Positions 26,401 through 33,607 of a stretch of DNA of 64,000 nt are shown here, one piece after another. Under the pieces are notes generated by a model. The model saw only the letters and a list, made by a program, of their open reading frames with translations. It did not search any database and was not told the origin of the DNA. The stretch is from Methanoperedens sp049303315 (lineage in GTDB: Archaea; Halobacteriota; Methanosarcinia; Methanosarcinales; Methanoperedenaceae). Position numbers and translations under genes: made by a program. The stretch is from positions 1 through 64,000 of the forward strand of contig JBAQMZ010000013.1 in the NCBI GenBank assembly GCA_049303315.1. Direction: 5' to 3'. Positions within the stretch are counted from its first letter, which is position 1. Every line of letters begins with the position of its first letter.

Positions 26401-26482
26401 AGAGGCAATAGATGCTTTTGATAAAGGTGTCAGGAGCATTTCCATAGAACCAGAGACCGGCACGGTGGAGGTAGTTGTATGA
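23417..26482 (+). CDS. hdrA: Double HdrA: two fused HdrA modules
   Basis: HdrA is the FAD subunit where electrons are bifurcated. This 1021-residue protein is a fusion. Module 1 (1 to about 425) has the FAD motif VVGGGIAG at 7-14, the NDCAMCIL segment and an inserted ferredoxin domain (CTGCGTCTEKCP, residues 105-116), but no N-terminal HdrA domain. Module 2 starts near 450 with that domain (VFVCHCGINIG), then a second FAD motif (VLGGGIAG, about 590), lacks the inserted ferredoxin, and ends with two 4Fe-4S motifs (CIGCGTCVTVCP, CKGCGSCAAACP). Fused HdrA proteins are known from ANME and some bacteria. A second, conventional hdrA lies two genes downstream, so the complex could hold three FADs. 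Confidence 0.92.
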   Translation: MKGSVAVVGGGIAGIQAALDLADSGFKTYLIESRPSIGGTMSQLDKTFPTNDCAMCILSPKLVETGRHPNIELLSYSDVKSISGKAGDFKVKVVKKARYVDDTKCTGCGTCTEKCPSKVLDEYNAGMSKRKSIYIPFAQAIPRVATIDAAHCLYLTKGKCGVCKKVCGPKAVDYEQKDKEIELNVGSVILATGFKPFDPSELKQYRFDHPDVITALQFERLLSASGPTQGHVTKQSDGRVPKKLAFIQCVGSRNPRIGRKHCSSVCCMYATKESIIAKEHDPELDITIFNIDIRAFGKNFEEFYNRAQREYGIKYNNSRPPEVIVDADNALSLKYEDFNTGDLKTQNFDMVVLSIGLDPADSTRTLAQSSGIALDDFGNIATTIENPVETSVPGIYVCGVAQGPKDIPDTVAQASAAAAKAAALLSKERGTMIKERKFPEEKPLSLEPRIGVFVCHCGINIGSVVNVPNVVEYAKTLPNVAHAQEMLYACSSDSQVTIKDAITKNNLNRVVVASCTPRTHEPLFQNTCREAGLNPYLFELANIREHCSWVHMKEKEKATEKAKGIVQMAVAKSALFQPLYKQKVSLINKALVLGGGIAGMTAALDIANNGYSVTLIEKEKELGGMLKEMTELYDGKKPSDVLKDLIGRVNRNKNIKVINEAKLAKVEGYLGNFKGVVAAKGKEMPVDFGAAVVATGARNFEPAGLFNYGKDSRVVTQAQLEKMLGNGISAKNITMIQCVGARNKDREYCGRTCCIDAVKNVIRIKKANSSANVYVLYRDMRTYGVMEKLYENARDLGAIFIKYDAGNPPKVQDGAVVVHDAMLNEDIEIASDLIVLSTPLVAGENEEINQLFKIPLDRNKFFLEAHPKLRPVDFATDGVFLCGSAQAPKLLDEAISQASAAASRACTILSRKFIETEGAVSVVNEARCIGCGTCVTVCPYNAPSLQEVTVKAEEVTYTTKKSRINPAACKGCGSCAAACPAGAITAQHFSSKEIGEAIDAFDKGVRSISIEPETGTVEVVV

Positions 26483-26997
26483 GTGAGCAAGCTTCGAAAA
26501 CAACTGAATTTGAGCCTAACATACTTGCTTTCTGCTGCAACTGGTGTTCATACGCAGGCGCAGACCTTGCAGGAGTGAGCCGTTTCCAGTATCCTCCCAC
26601 GGTCAAGATTTTGAGGGTCATGTGTTCAAGCAGGGTCGAACCTTCGTTCATCCTGAAAGCATTAAATGACGGAGCAGACGGCGTTCTGATAGCCGGTTGC
26701 CACATAGGTGATTGCCATTATATCGACGGCAACAAGAATGCTGAGGTCAGGATTAATAACACTAAGAAAGCGCTGGCAAAACTGGGGTTTGATAAGAGGC
26801 TCAGGCTTGAGTGGATATCAGCCAGTGAAGGATTGCGATTCTCAGAAGTTATTCGAGATTTTACAGAAGAGATCAAAAAATTGGGTCAAAACCCTGTCAA
26901 AACAAAAATAGAACCGCAGATAAACGCAGATGAACGCAGATTAAATTCATCGGCTTTTAAACCTGCGGCTAATGTTCAAGGAAGTGAAGATAAATGA
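26479..26997 (+). CDS. mvhD: MvhD-like iron-sulfur subunit with repeat-derived tail
   Basis: MvhD carries a 2Fe-2S cluster and links HdrA to an electron donor such as a hydrogenase, formate dehydrogenase or F420 module. Residues 1-140 match the family: FCCNWCSYAGAD, VMCSSRVEP, AGCHIGDCHY and WISASEGLRF. The last 30 residues are extra: their DNA is a copy of the dispersed CCGCAGATAAACG repeat (26912-26942), read as KIEPQINADERRLN. The usual family length is about 140 residues. The gene overlaps both neighbours by four bases despite the extension. Confidence 0.93.
   Translation: MSEQASKTTEFEPNILAFCCNWCSYAGADLAGVSRFQYPPTVKILRVMCSSRVEPSFILKALNDGADGVLIAGCHIGDCHYIDGNKNAEVRINNTKKALAKLGFDKRLRLEWISASEGLRFSEVIRDFTEEIKKLGQNPVKTKIEPQINADERRLNSSAFKPAANVQGSEDK
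26912..26942 (+). repeat. Dispersed repeat inside the MvhD reading frame
   Basis: ACCGCAGATAAACG and GATGAACGCAGATT follow each other as in the intergenic copy at 3029-3063. The copy extends the mvhD frame in phase, so the gene gained a tail instead of being cut off. Confidence 0.75.
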
Positions 26998-29003
26998 GTG
27001 ATAGTAAGGGCGTAGAGAAAACTGTTGAATCAAAAGTTGATCGGGAAGAAAAACGGGTTGGCGTATTTGTATGCGAATGCGGAGTGAATATCGGGGGTGT
27101 CGTAAATACGCGGGCAGTAGCGGATTATATCGGGACTCTGCCGGGTGTAAAAGTCACCTCAGTCAATAAATTCACATGCTCCGACTCGGGTCAGGCCGAC
27201 ATCCAGCAGAAGATAAAAGAGCATAACCTCAACCGTGTTGTTGTGGCGGCATGTTCTCCAAAGACCCATGAACCAACATTCCGCGCATGCATAGAGCAGA
27301 TGGGATTGAACCAGTACTTCCTTGAATTCGTAAATATCAGAGACCACTGCTCATGGATACACATGTGGGAAAAGGAGAAAGCCACCGAGAAGGCAAAAGA
27401 CCTTATCCGCATGGGTGTTGAGCGCGCAAAGCTGCTCGAACCGCTTCAGGCAAGCGAAGTCCCTGTGATTGATAAGGCGCTTGTTGTGGGAGCCGGCGTT
27501 GCAGGAATGCAGGCTGCTCTTGACCTTGCTGATATGGGATTCCAGGTTTATCTTGTTGAGAAGGAACCCTCAATCGGGGGCAGGATGGCGAGATTTGACA
27601 AAGTATTCCCCACGAACGATTGCTCTATTTGCATCCTCGGTCCAAAGATGGTGGAAGTGGCAAGGAACAAGAATATTAAAATAATGAGCTATTCGGAAGT
27701 TAAAGCCGTGGAAGGATATGTGGGTAATTTCAACGTGAAAATCGAGCACAAGCCCAGATACCTCGATATTGAAAAATGCACGGGCTGCGCAAAATGCAGC
27801 GAGGTCTGCCCTGTCGAAGTGCCTTATGACTTTAACGAAGGTTTCGGGACGCGAAAAGCGATATACGTCCCCTTCCCGCAGGCTGTACCGCTCCGAGCAG
27901 TACTGGATAAGGAGAACTGCATCTCATGCAAGGCTTGCGCCAAGGCATGCGAGCGCGGGGCAATAAATTACGATATGCAGCCGAGTTTTACGGATCTAAA
28001 TGTGGGAGTGATTATCGGCGCAGTTGGTTTCAAGACATACGACCCTGAACCCAGACATGATTTCGGATACGGCTTATATGATAATATCATTACAGCGATG
28101 GAATTTGAGCGTCTGCTGAATGCCGCAGGTCCCACTGGCGGGCATGTGGTAAGACCGTCTGACTGCAAAGAACCGATACGCGTTGGATTTGTGAACTGCG
28201 TTGGTTCACGCGATAAGAACACCAACATCTACTGCTCAGGCGTGTGCTGCATGGTTACCATAAAGAACGCGCAGCTCCTTAAAGAGAAGCGCCCTGAAAC
28301 TGACCAGACGATAATGTATATAGATATCAGGACACCCTTCAGAGGCTACGAGGAATCATACAACAGGTCGCGAAACCTCGGCGTGAAATTCCTTCGTGGA
28401 AGACCCGTGGAAGTGAAAGAAGACCCGGTTACCAAGAATATCAAGGTGCGGGTTGAGGATACACTCGCAAATGAGATACGAAATCTCGAATTTGATCTGC
28501 TTGTCCTTGCAACCGGCATTGTCCCGAATGAGGGTATTAACCAGATACAGCAATTGTTGAAATTATCAAAAGCAGCAGATGGCCTGCTTATGGAAGCGCA
28601 TCCTAAATTGAAACCTGTTGATACCACCATAGATGGTGTGTTCCTTGCGGGTTGCGCTTCAGGACCTAAGGATATTCCCTATGCGGTTTCCCAGGGAAGT
28701 GCATGTGCAAGCCGTGCCACGATTTTACTTAAGAACAAGAAAGCCATAACTGAAGGCATAACCGCAGTCGTGAATCCTGATGTATGCGTGGGATGCGGTG
28801 TGTGTATACCCATGTGCCCGTTCCAGGCAATAAAGATGGATGAGAAAGAAGGCAAGGCAAATGTGATGAAGGCGCTGTGTAAAGGCTGCGGGACATGCGT
28901 AACAGCATGCCCGACTGGAGCGCTTGAACAGAGCCATTTCAAGAATAACCAGATCCTTGCGCAGGTCAAGAACGTGTTCAGGTTCCAGGAGGTAGCGGCA
29001 TGA
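26994..29003 (+). CDS. hdrA: Heterodisulfide reductase subunit A, single module
   Basis: This 669-residue HdrA has the full usual order: the N-terminal HdrA domain with VFVCECGVNIGG (about residues 24-35), the FAD motif VVGAGVAG near 160, NDCSICIL, an inserted ferredoxin domain (CTGCAKCSEVCP near 261 and CISCKACAKAC), and two C-terminal 4Fe-4S motifs (CVGCGVCIPMCP, CKGCGTCVTACP). It would serve as the second bifurcating or electron-relay flavoprotein with the fused HdrA. Its own MvhD-like partner gene follows with a four-base overlap. Confidence 0.94.
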   Translation: MSDSKGVEKTVESKVDREEKRVGVFVCECGVNIGGVVNTRAVADYIGTLPGVKVTSVNKFTCSDSGQADIQQKIKEHNLNRVVVAACSPKTHEPTFRACIEQMGLNQYFLEFVNIRDHCSWIHMWEKEKATEKAKDLIRMGVERAKLLEPLQASEVPVIDKALVVGAGVAGMQAALDLADMGFQVYLVEKEPSIGGRMARFDKVFPTNDCSICILGPKMVEVARNKNIKIMSYSEVKAVEGYVGNFNVKIEHKPRYLDIEKCTGCAKCSEVCPVEVPYDFNEGFGTRKAIYVPFPQAVPLRAVLDKENCISCKACAKACERGAINYDMQPSFTDLNVGVIIGAVGFKTYDPEPRHDFGYGLYDNIITAMEFERLLNAAGPTGGHVVRPSDCKEPIRVGFVNCVGSRDKNTNIYCSGVCCMVTIKNAQLLKEKRPETDQTIMYIDIRTPFRGYEESYNRSRNLGVKFLRGRPVEVKEDPVTKNIKVRVEDTLANEIRNLEFDLLVLATGIVPNEGINQIQQLLKLSKAADGLLMEAHPKLKPVDTTIDGVFLAGCASGPKDIPYAVSQGSACASRATILLKNKKAITEGITAVVNPDVCVGCGVCIPMCPFQAIKMDEKEGKANVMKALCKGCGTCVTACPTGALEQSHFKNNQILAQVKNVFRFQEVAA

Positions 29004-29461
29004 GCGCAGAAGCTGTTGCGGCTCAGCCTGCTCCGAAAGGGAATGGCTGGGAACCCAAAATCGTGGCGTTCTGCTGCAACTGGTGTTCATACGGGGGCGC
29101 GGACAGCGCAGGTATGGGCAGGTTCCAGCAGCCGGCGTCCACGAGGATAATACGAGTGATGTGTTCGGGAAGGATAGACCCGCTGCATGTGTTCAACGCA
29201 TTTCTGGAAGGCGCAGATGCAGTACTGGTGACAGGATGTCATATCGGCGACTGCCATTATGTTAACGGTAATGATAAAACAAAAATAAAATACAAATATC
29301 TTGAAAATGTGGCGCATGAGCTTGGTCTTGAAAAAGAGAGGCTCCAGCTTAACTGGATATCGGCAAGCGAAGGCGAGAGGTTCGCAAATTTTATCCGTGA
29401 TGTTACAGAGCAGATTAAAAAGATTGGACCGAGTCCGCTTAAACCTGAGGGGGTGGCGTAA
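29000..29461 (+). CDS. mvhD: MvhD-like iron-sulfur subunit, second copy
   Basis: The 153-residue protein has all MvhD motifs: FCCNWCSYGGAD, VMCSGRIDP, TGCHIGDCHY and WISASEGERF. It has a short Ala/Pro-rich N-terminal extension and no repeat-derived tail. Each HdrA in this operon is thus followed by an MvhD. This one probably receives electrons from the FdhB/FrhB-like protein encoded directly after it; the stop and the next start overlap by one base. Confidence 0.93.
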   Translation: MSAEAVAAQPAPKGNGWEPKIVAFCCNWCSYGGADSAGMGRFQQPASTRIIRVMCSGRIDPLHVFNAFLEGADAVLVTGCHIGDCHYVNGNDKTKIKYKYLENVAHELGLEKERLQLNWISASEGERFANFIRDVTEQIKKIGPSPLKPEGVA

Positions 29462-30612
29462 TGCAAAAAGGTGAGATGTATGTTGGTTGGTCAACAAAAG
29501 AAGACGTAAGAAAACGAGGCGGTTCAGGCGGTCTTGTTACGTCAGTACTTGCGGCGGCGCTTGATAAGAAATTAGTTGATGCTGTTGTGGTATTAAAGAA
29601 AATCAATGAGTTTGAGGCTGTACCGGTTATAACCTCTGATGTGAATGAGGTGCTGAACTCGGCAGGCTCTTTGCACTCAGTCCCGAGCAACTTTGCAAAA
29701 CTTATCGCCAATAAGGACCTGAAAGTGGCTCTTCCGGCAAAAGGCTGCGATGTGCGCGGGGTTATCGAGCAGAGTAAGCGCAATGCCGTAAATCTTGATA
29801 ATACTTTTATAATCGGTCTTAACTGCGGAGGGTCAATGCATCCGGTGGTGACGCGTGAGATGCTTGAAGTAATGTACAAAATCAAGCCAGAAGATGTTCA
29901 CGGCGAAGAGATTGAGAAGGGAAAGCTCATTTTTGAGACAAAGGATGGAAAAGAGAACGCAATAACCATTGACGAGCTTGAAGAGAAAGGATATGGACGC
30001 AGGGAGAGCTGCCGGTATTGTACTATCAAGATACCGAATAATGCAGACCTTGCTTGCGGCAACTGGGGCGTTACAGGCGACCTTGTGGGAAAAGCCACAT
30101 TTGTGGAGATTAACTCCGAAAAAGGCGCAAAACTCCTCCAGAATGCCATTGATGCAGGATATGTGCAGGTACAGAAACCTGATGAAAAAGGGATTGCAAT
30201 GCGCGCCAAGATAAAAGGCGTGATGGAAGACCTTGGAAAGAAATGGAAAGGAAAGGTATTTGTTCCAATCGATAACAGGCTTGAGTATTTCAGGAAAGAG
30301 CTTGAGAACTGCATAGATTGCGGCGCCTGCAAAGCAGTTTGTCCCACATGTTCGTGTGGCGACGTTTCAAAATGCACCGAATTCCACTTCCGCGCTGATG
30401 CTTACAAGATGTCGATGTATCACCTTGTGCGCTTTTTGCACCTTGCAGATTCATGTATCGGCTGCGGGCAGTGCAGTGATGTGTGCCCTGTTGATATTCC
30501 GCTCACAAGATTGTATAGACGCTTTGCAAATCCTGTGCAGGAGCAGTTAAAGTATGAACCTGGCATGGATATGCGAAAGCCCCCCTATTTCGAGGTGAAG
30601 TTAAATGAGTGA
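29461..30612 (+). CDS. FdhB/FrhB-like F420-reacting flavoprotein
   Basis: Members oxidise or reduce F420 through an FAD and FeS clusters, as in formate dehydrogenase beta and F420-reducing hydrogenase beta. The 383-residue protein has the RGGSGGLVTS motif, GCDVRGV, NCGGSMHP, SCRYCTIKIPNNADLACGNWG, and a C-terminal ferredoxin domain with CIDCGACKAVCPTC and CIGCGQCSDVCP. The C-terminal ferredoxin favours FdhB over FrhB. In this operon it most likely joins F420 to the HdrA-MvhD relay, as proposed for HdrABC-FrhB complexes in ANME archaea. Confidence 0.9.
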   Translation: MQKGEMYVGWSTKEDVRKRGGSGGLVTSVLAAALDKKLVDAVVVLKKINEFEAVPVITSDVNEVLNSAGSLHSVPSNFAKLIANKDLKVALPAKGCDVRGVIEQSKRNAVNLDNTFIIGLNCGGSMHPVVTREMLEVMYKIKPEDVHGEEIEKGKLIFETKDGKENAITIDELEEKGYGRRESCRYCTIKIPNNADLACGNWGVTGDLVGKATFVEINSEKGAKLLQNAIDAGYVQVQKPDEKGIAMRAKIKGVMEDLGKKWKGKVFVPIDNRLEYFRKELENCIDCGACKAVCPTCSCGDVSKCTEFHFRADAYKMSMYHLVRFLHLADSCIGCGQCSDVCPVDIPLTRLYRRFANPVQEQLKYEPGMDMRKPPYFEVKLNE

Positions 30613-31006
30613 GGATTTTAGTTTGATTAAACCGCAGATGAAAATAGATGAACGCGGATTTGCTCTGAATTTATGTGAGTCTCTGGAGAAAAAACACGGG
30701 GATGCAGAGGCAAAGGGAGGTTTTTCGGGTTTATCTCCTTTGCGTCTTTTTAGTGAAATTCATGATAAAAATCTGAATGGCGATTCCCTGGATCAGGAGC
30801 GTTTAGCCAAAGAAGACCTTGAAGAACTGAGAAAATCAGGGTTAACTCCTTTGCATCCTGGTGGCGAGATTCATAATAGGAATTTGAATAGTGTGTCTCC
30901 GGAAGAAGGATTTCCAGCAGCAGAGAACATAGAAACGCTGAGAAAATCTTCAGGCTTAACTCCTTTGCGGCCTGGTGGCGAGATTTACAAAAGAGGTTTG
31001 ATTTAA
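30605..31006 (+). CDS. Repeat-derived ORF within the Hdr operon
   Basis: A 133-codon frame fills exactly the space between the FdhB-like and FdhA-like genes, starting with a GAGGTG motif eight bases before its ATG and ending one base before the next ATG. Its beginning (KPQMKIDERGF) is a copy of the dispersed CCGCAGATGAA repeat. The rest contains 2.5 imperfect tandem units of 37-38 residues, each opening with SGL(S/T)PL and GEI. No known domain is present. It may be a read-through spacer kept open to preserve coupling, or a new small protein. Confidence 0.4.
   Translation: MSEDFSLIKPQMKIDERGFALNLCESLEKKHGDAEAKGGFSGLSPLRLFSEIHDKNLNGDSLDQERLAKEDLEELRKSGLTPLHPGGEIHNRNLNSVSPEEGFPAAENIETLRKSSGLTPLRPGGEIYKRGLI
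30630..30661 (+). repeat. Dispersed repeat at the start of the repeat ORF
   Basis: ACCGCAGATGAAAATAGATG followed by AACGCGGATT is a diverged copy of the family at 3029-3063 and 26912-26942. It lies 17 bases after the stop of the FdhB-like gene. Confidence 0.65.
30728..31003 (+). repeat. Tandem repeat of about 111-113 bases, 2.5 units
   Basis: Units start near 30728, 30839 and 30952 with the block TTAACTCCTTTGC or a close variant, followed by GGCGAGATT or GTGAAATT. CTGAGAAAATC precedes the second and third units. The period is close to a whole number of codons, so the frame stays open. Confidence 0.65.
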
Positions 31007-32422
31007 ATGACCGATAATGTTTTTTCAACAATCTGCCCGGGCTGTAATTTCGGCTGCGGATTATATATTCGAGAGAACGGGAAATCTGAAGTTGATTTCA
31101 GGAAATCCTCTCCTGCCAATGCAGGAAAGCTTTGCAGGTTCGGGATGAGCCTCTCCCGCCTCTATGTGCCTGTTAAGTCGATGGTGGACGGAAAGGAGAC
31201 CTCGCCTGAAGAAGCTGCAAAGGAAGCAGCCAGGAGAATATCGGCAGGCAAAGGTTCTGCAGCTTTCCTCTCGTTCGGCAACACCACATGCGAGGAGCTT
31301 CTTGCATTCCAGAAAATCGCTGAATCTTATTTGTGTACGGGAGCGAATTTTGAAGCGCTTCCAAAAGATGCATATCAGACGCTGAGCGTGGGTGTACCAT
31401 ACAGTGAAATAGAAGCAGCAAAACATATCGTGCTCTTTATCGACCCGTATGAGCAGTATCCGCTGATAGTCCGGCGCCTGCTTTCAGCCAGGAAGAAAGG
31501 AGCGAAGATAACTTCGGTGTGGTGGAAGGATATGCCTCTGGCAGATGAGAATATCCGGCCTGCTGATATTTCAAAATTGCAGCTCACAAAGGATTCACTT
31601 GTTATTGCTGATTTCCACCCGCTTTCGGATGTTGAGCAGGTTAAGAGCGTACTGTCTCTTGTAAAGAACGCAGGCGCTAAAGTAACATTCCTCAAGCCTT
31701 TTGCGAATTCAACAGGTGCATATTTATTGTATAAGGATACAAAGCAAAAGTCACTGGCGCAGCTTGTTGAGGATATAAATAAAGGGACGATAAAGACATT
31801 GTTATGTCTTGAATCCGACCCGTCTGCGCTGATACCATCTGAGACACTTTCAAAACTCACGAACCTGATAGTCCAGACCGGGCAGGCGGTTTCGGCAAAG
31901 GCGAATATAGTTTTAGCACATGAGCCCCTGTATAAGAAGAGAGGCACGCTCATCAACAACGAGGGAAGAGTACAGTCTCTTGGCGGTGCAGGAACAAACG
32001 GGCTTGACGCGCTTGGCATTATTGCTGGCGCCAAATTTGATTTCAATGCTCTTCATGAATCCGTTAAAAAGTCTATTGGCATTGCGGCAGTCGATGAATT
32101 CACGATTCCGAAATATGATAGACCCGCCTACGGTGCAATACAGGCCGCTCCAAAACCAATGGAAGCAAAACCCGCGCTTATTGATGTGTATAATCCTTTT
32201 ATGTGGTTCAATCTGGCAGACGATAACGATTTTGTGGAATTGAATTTGAACACTGTGAGGGCGCTCAAGCTCTTAAAGGGCGGGATGTTAAAGATAAAAT
32301 CAAACGGAAGCGCAGTTGAAAAGAAGTTCAAGGTTGCGCCTGTTCAGGATAATATTTTGCTTACAGGCAGGAAGTTTGGGATTGAAAAGGGAATTCTCAC
32401 GCCGGTTGAGATTTCGAGGTGA
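31007..32422 (+). CDS. FdhA/NuoG-like protein, probably without a molybdenum site
   Basis: The 471-residue protein has the N-terminal 4Fe-4S motif of molybdopterin oxidoreductases (CPGCNFGCG and KLCRFG), followed by a Rossmann-like core with HIVLFIDPYEQYPL and the GTLINNEGRVQSLGG motif. It is about 200 residues shorter than FdhA. The region that normally holds the catalytic Cys or Sec and the following His (CHGP or CHSP type) reads FEALPKDAYQTLS here, without either. Like complex I NuoG it may be a structural or electron-carrying relic. Formate oxidation by this protein is therefore doubtful. Confidence 0.8.
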   Translation: MTDNVFSTICPGCNFGCGLYIRENGKSEVDFRKSSPANAGKLCRFGMSLSRLYVPVKSMVDGKETSPEEAAKEAARRISAGKGSAAFLSFGNTTCEELLAFQKIAESYLCTGANFEALPKDAYQTLSVGVPYSEIEAAKHIVLFIDPYEQYPLIVRRLLSARKKGAKITSVWWKDMPLADENIRPADISKLQLTKDSLVIADFHPLSDVEQVKSVLSLVKNAGAKVTFLKPFANSTGAYLLYKDTKQKSLAQLVEDINKGTIKTLLCLESDPSALIPSETLSKLTNLIVQTGQAVSAKANIVLAHEPLYKKRGTLINNEGRVQSLGGAGTNGLDALGIIAGAKFDFNALHESVKKSIGIAAVDEFTIPKYDRPAYGAIQAAPKPMEAKPALIDVYNPFMWFNLADDNDFVELNLNTVRALKLLKGGMLKIKSNGSAVEKKFKVAPVQDNILLTGRKFGIEKGILTPVEISR

Positions 32423-32427
32423 TGGAA

Positions 32428-32907
32428 ATGGCAGACGAAGTAAAGAAAACAGCAAAAGAAGCGGCAAAAGCGACCTTATTGGCGATGACAGGGAAGGAAC
32501 AAAAAGAAAAAACCATGGTTGTCAAAGCGTCATCACAAGTACAGACGGCGCCAAAAGCTGAATCTAAAGCCGTTCAGGCAGCGGCTAAATCATCAGAGCC
32601 GAAAGTAAAGACCGAAGCGCCTAAAGTTGATGATAAAGTCGTTAAGGAAACACCCAAAACCGCGCCAGTAGAGGCAAAAGCAGAGGCACCGAAAGCCGAA
32701 GCCAGGAAAGAAGCAGACCCGAACAAGGAGTTTGTGGATGGCATCATGACAGAGATGAGCTTAAAAGGTGCATCAAAAAAGAGGCTTATCAAGATGCTGG
32801 GTGAGCAGTATGGTTTTGATAAGCAGAAGGTGCTGTTCAGGCTCAGGCGCGCGCTGATTACGGAGAGGTATGCGGCGGCGCATGAGGCGAGCGCGGGCGG
32901 GCATTGA
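32428..32907 (+). CDS. Ala/Lys-rich protein with small C-terminal helical domain
   Basis: The first 100 residues are low complexity, rich in Ala, Lys, Pro and Glu, with no predicted fold. The last 60 residues (DPNKEFVDGIMTEMSLKGAS to the end) form an amphipathic helical domain with KKRLIKMLGEQYGF and RLRRALITERYA. GAGG eight bases before the ATG at 32428 decides the start over a GTG and an ATG just upstream. It is the last gene of the Hdr operon. I do not recognise it; a tether or assembly role is only a guess. Confidence 0.6.
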   Translation: MADEVKKTAKEAAKATLLAMTGKEQKEKTMVVKASSQVQTAPKAESKAVQAAAKSSEPKVKTEAPKVDDKVVKETPKTAPVEAKAEAPKAEARKEADPNKEFVDGIMTEMSLKGASKKRLIKMLGEQYGFDKQKVLFRLRRALITERYAAAHEASAGGH

Positions 32908-32939
32908 GGGATGGGAAGTTATTGTTTTTTATCAAAACG

Positions 32940-33086
32940 TTATAAAACCGCCAGTAAAAGTCCTAAAATTATCATTGCTGCAATAATAACTTTGATGCGA
33001 TCGTCGTTTATTCTCAAAACCTTAATGATAATTATCCCTGCTATAACTCCAACACCAAAAAGTGCTGCTCCAAGTTCCTTAATCAT
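32940..33086 (-). CDS. 48-aa two-helix membrane protein
   Basis: The minus strand encodes a 48-residue peptide with two hydrophobic helices (about residues 7-24 and 32-48) separated by a short polar turn with RINDDR. A TATA-like ATATAAATA at 33111-33119 lies about 27 bases before the ATG, which fits a leaderless mRNA. The opposite strand has an ORF of similar length without such signals. Its function is unknown. It converges on the Hdr operon. Confidence 0.6.
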   Translation of the reverse strand: MIKELGAALFGVGVIAGIIIIKVLRINDDRIKVIIAAMIILGLLLAVL

Positions 33087-33179
33087 ATCGCATCTAAATT
33101 AAATTCAAAGTATTTATATTTATCGTTGTTAAAACAAATCCATCCCTTCCGCAAAACCCCACAGGCGCCCCCCATCCAG

Positions 33180-33290
33180 CGCCCGGCGCTGCTGTGCTTT
33201 GCGTTCTTCGCGCCTTTTGCGGTGAGCATGCACTTGTTGTTGCATCGGTTTCCTATCGGCGCCACAACTGTTGAAATAATTTAAGTAATA
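33180..33290. repeat. Dispersed repeat, copy A
   Basis: The copy contains GCTGCTGTGCTTTGCGTTCT and TCGCGCCTTTTGCGGTGAG, then TTGCATC and ATCGGCGCC followed by GAAATAATTTAAGTA. Related copies lie at 33911-34004 and 34416-34553. It shares its right side with copy C. Confidence 0.75.
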
Positions 33291-33343
33291 CGTTTGCCAG
33301 CCCTTAGTATTAATTAAATATATCCTGACACATAAAGCATGAT

Positions 33344-33604
33344 GTGCCATACGAAATCATAATCCCCGATAAAATTCAGAGGATCATCGATAAGAAGTGT
33401 GATAACCACTTAAAAAAGCGGCTATTTACAAAATTACTAAAACTCGAAAATACTCCGCAATCATACGCTAAACCCTTACGCGTTCCACTCGCAGGCATAT
33501 GGGAAATTTATTTTGAAAAGAGATGGCGGGTGCTTTTTGAAATAGATGAAAACAATAAATTAATCATTATTGTTGGATTCAAACACAAAGATGAAATGAC
33601 TTAG
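33344..33604 (+). CDS. RelE/ParE-family toxin
   Basis: The 86-residue protein has the RelE fold pattern: an N-terminal strand, helices with HLKKRLFTKLLKLENTPQSY, then KPLRVPLAGIWEIYF and a RWRVLFEIDE strand, closing with IIIVGFKHKDE. Such toxins cleave mRNA at the ribosome or inhibit gyrase. Its probable antitoxin gene lies three bases downstream on the opposite strand, so the pair converges instead of forming an operon. A leaderless start is likely because no ribosome-binding site is present. Confidence 0.8.
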   Translation: MPYEIIIPDKIQRIIDKKCDNHLKKRLFTKLLKLENTPQSYAKPLRVPLAGIWEIYFEKRWRVLFEIDENNKLIIIVGFKHKDEMT

Positions 33605-33607
33605 AGC

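Noticed and set aside
32911..33102. Plus-strand 63-codon ORF
   Set aside because: It is the complement of the 48-aa membrane protein gene, which has the better promoter and a typical membrane composition.
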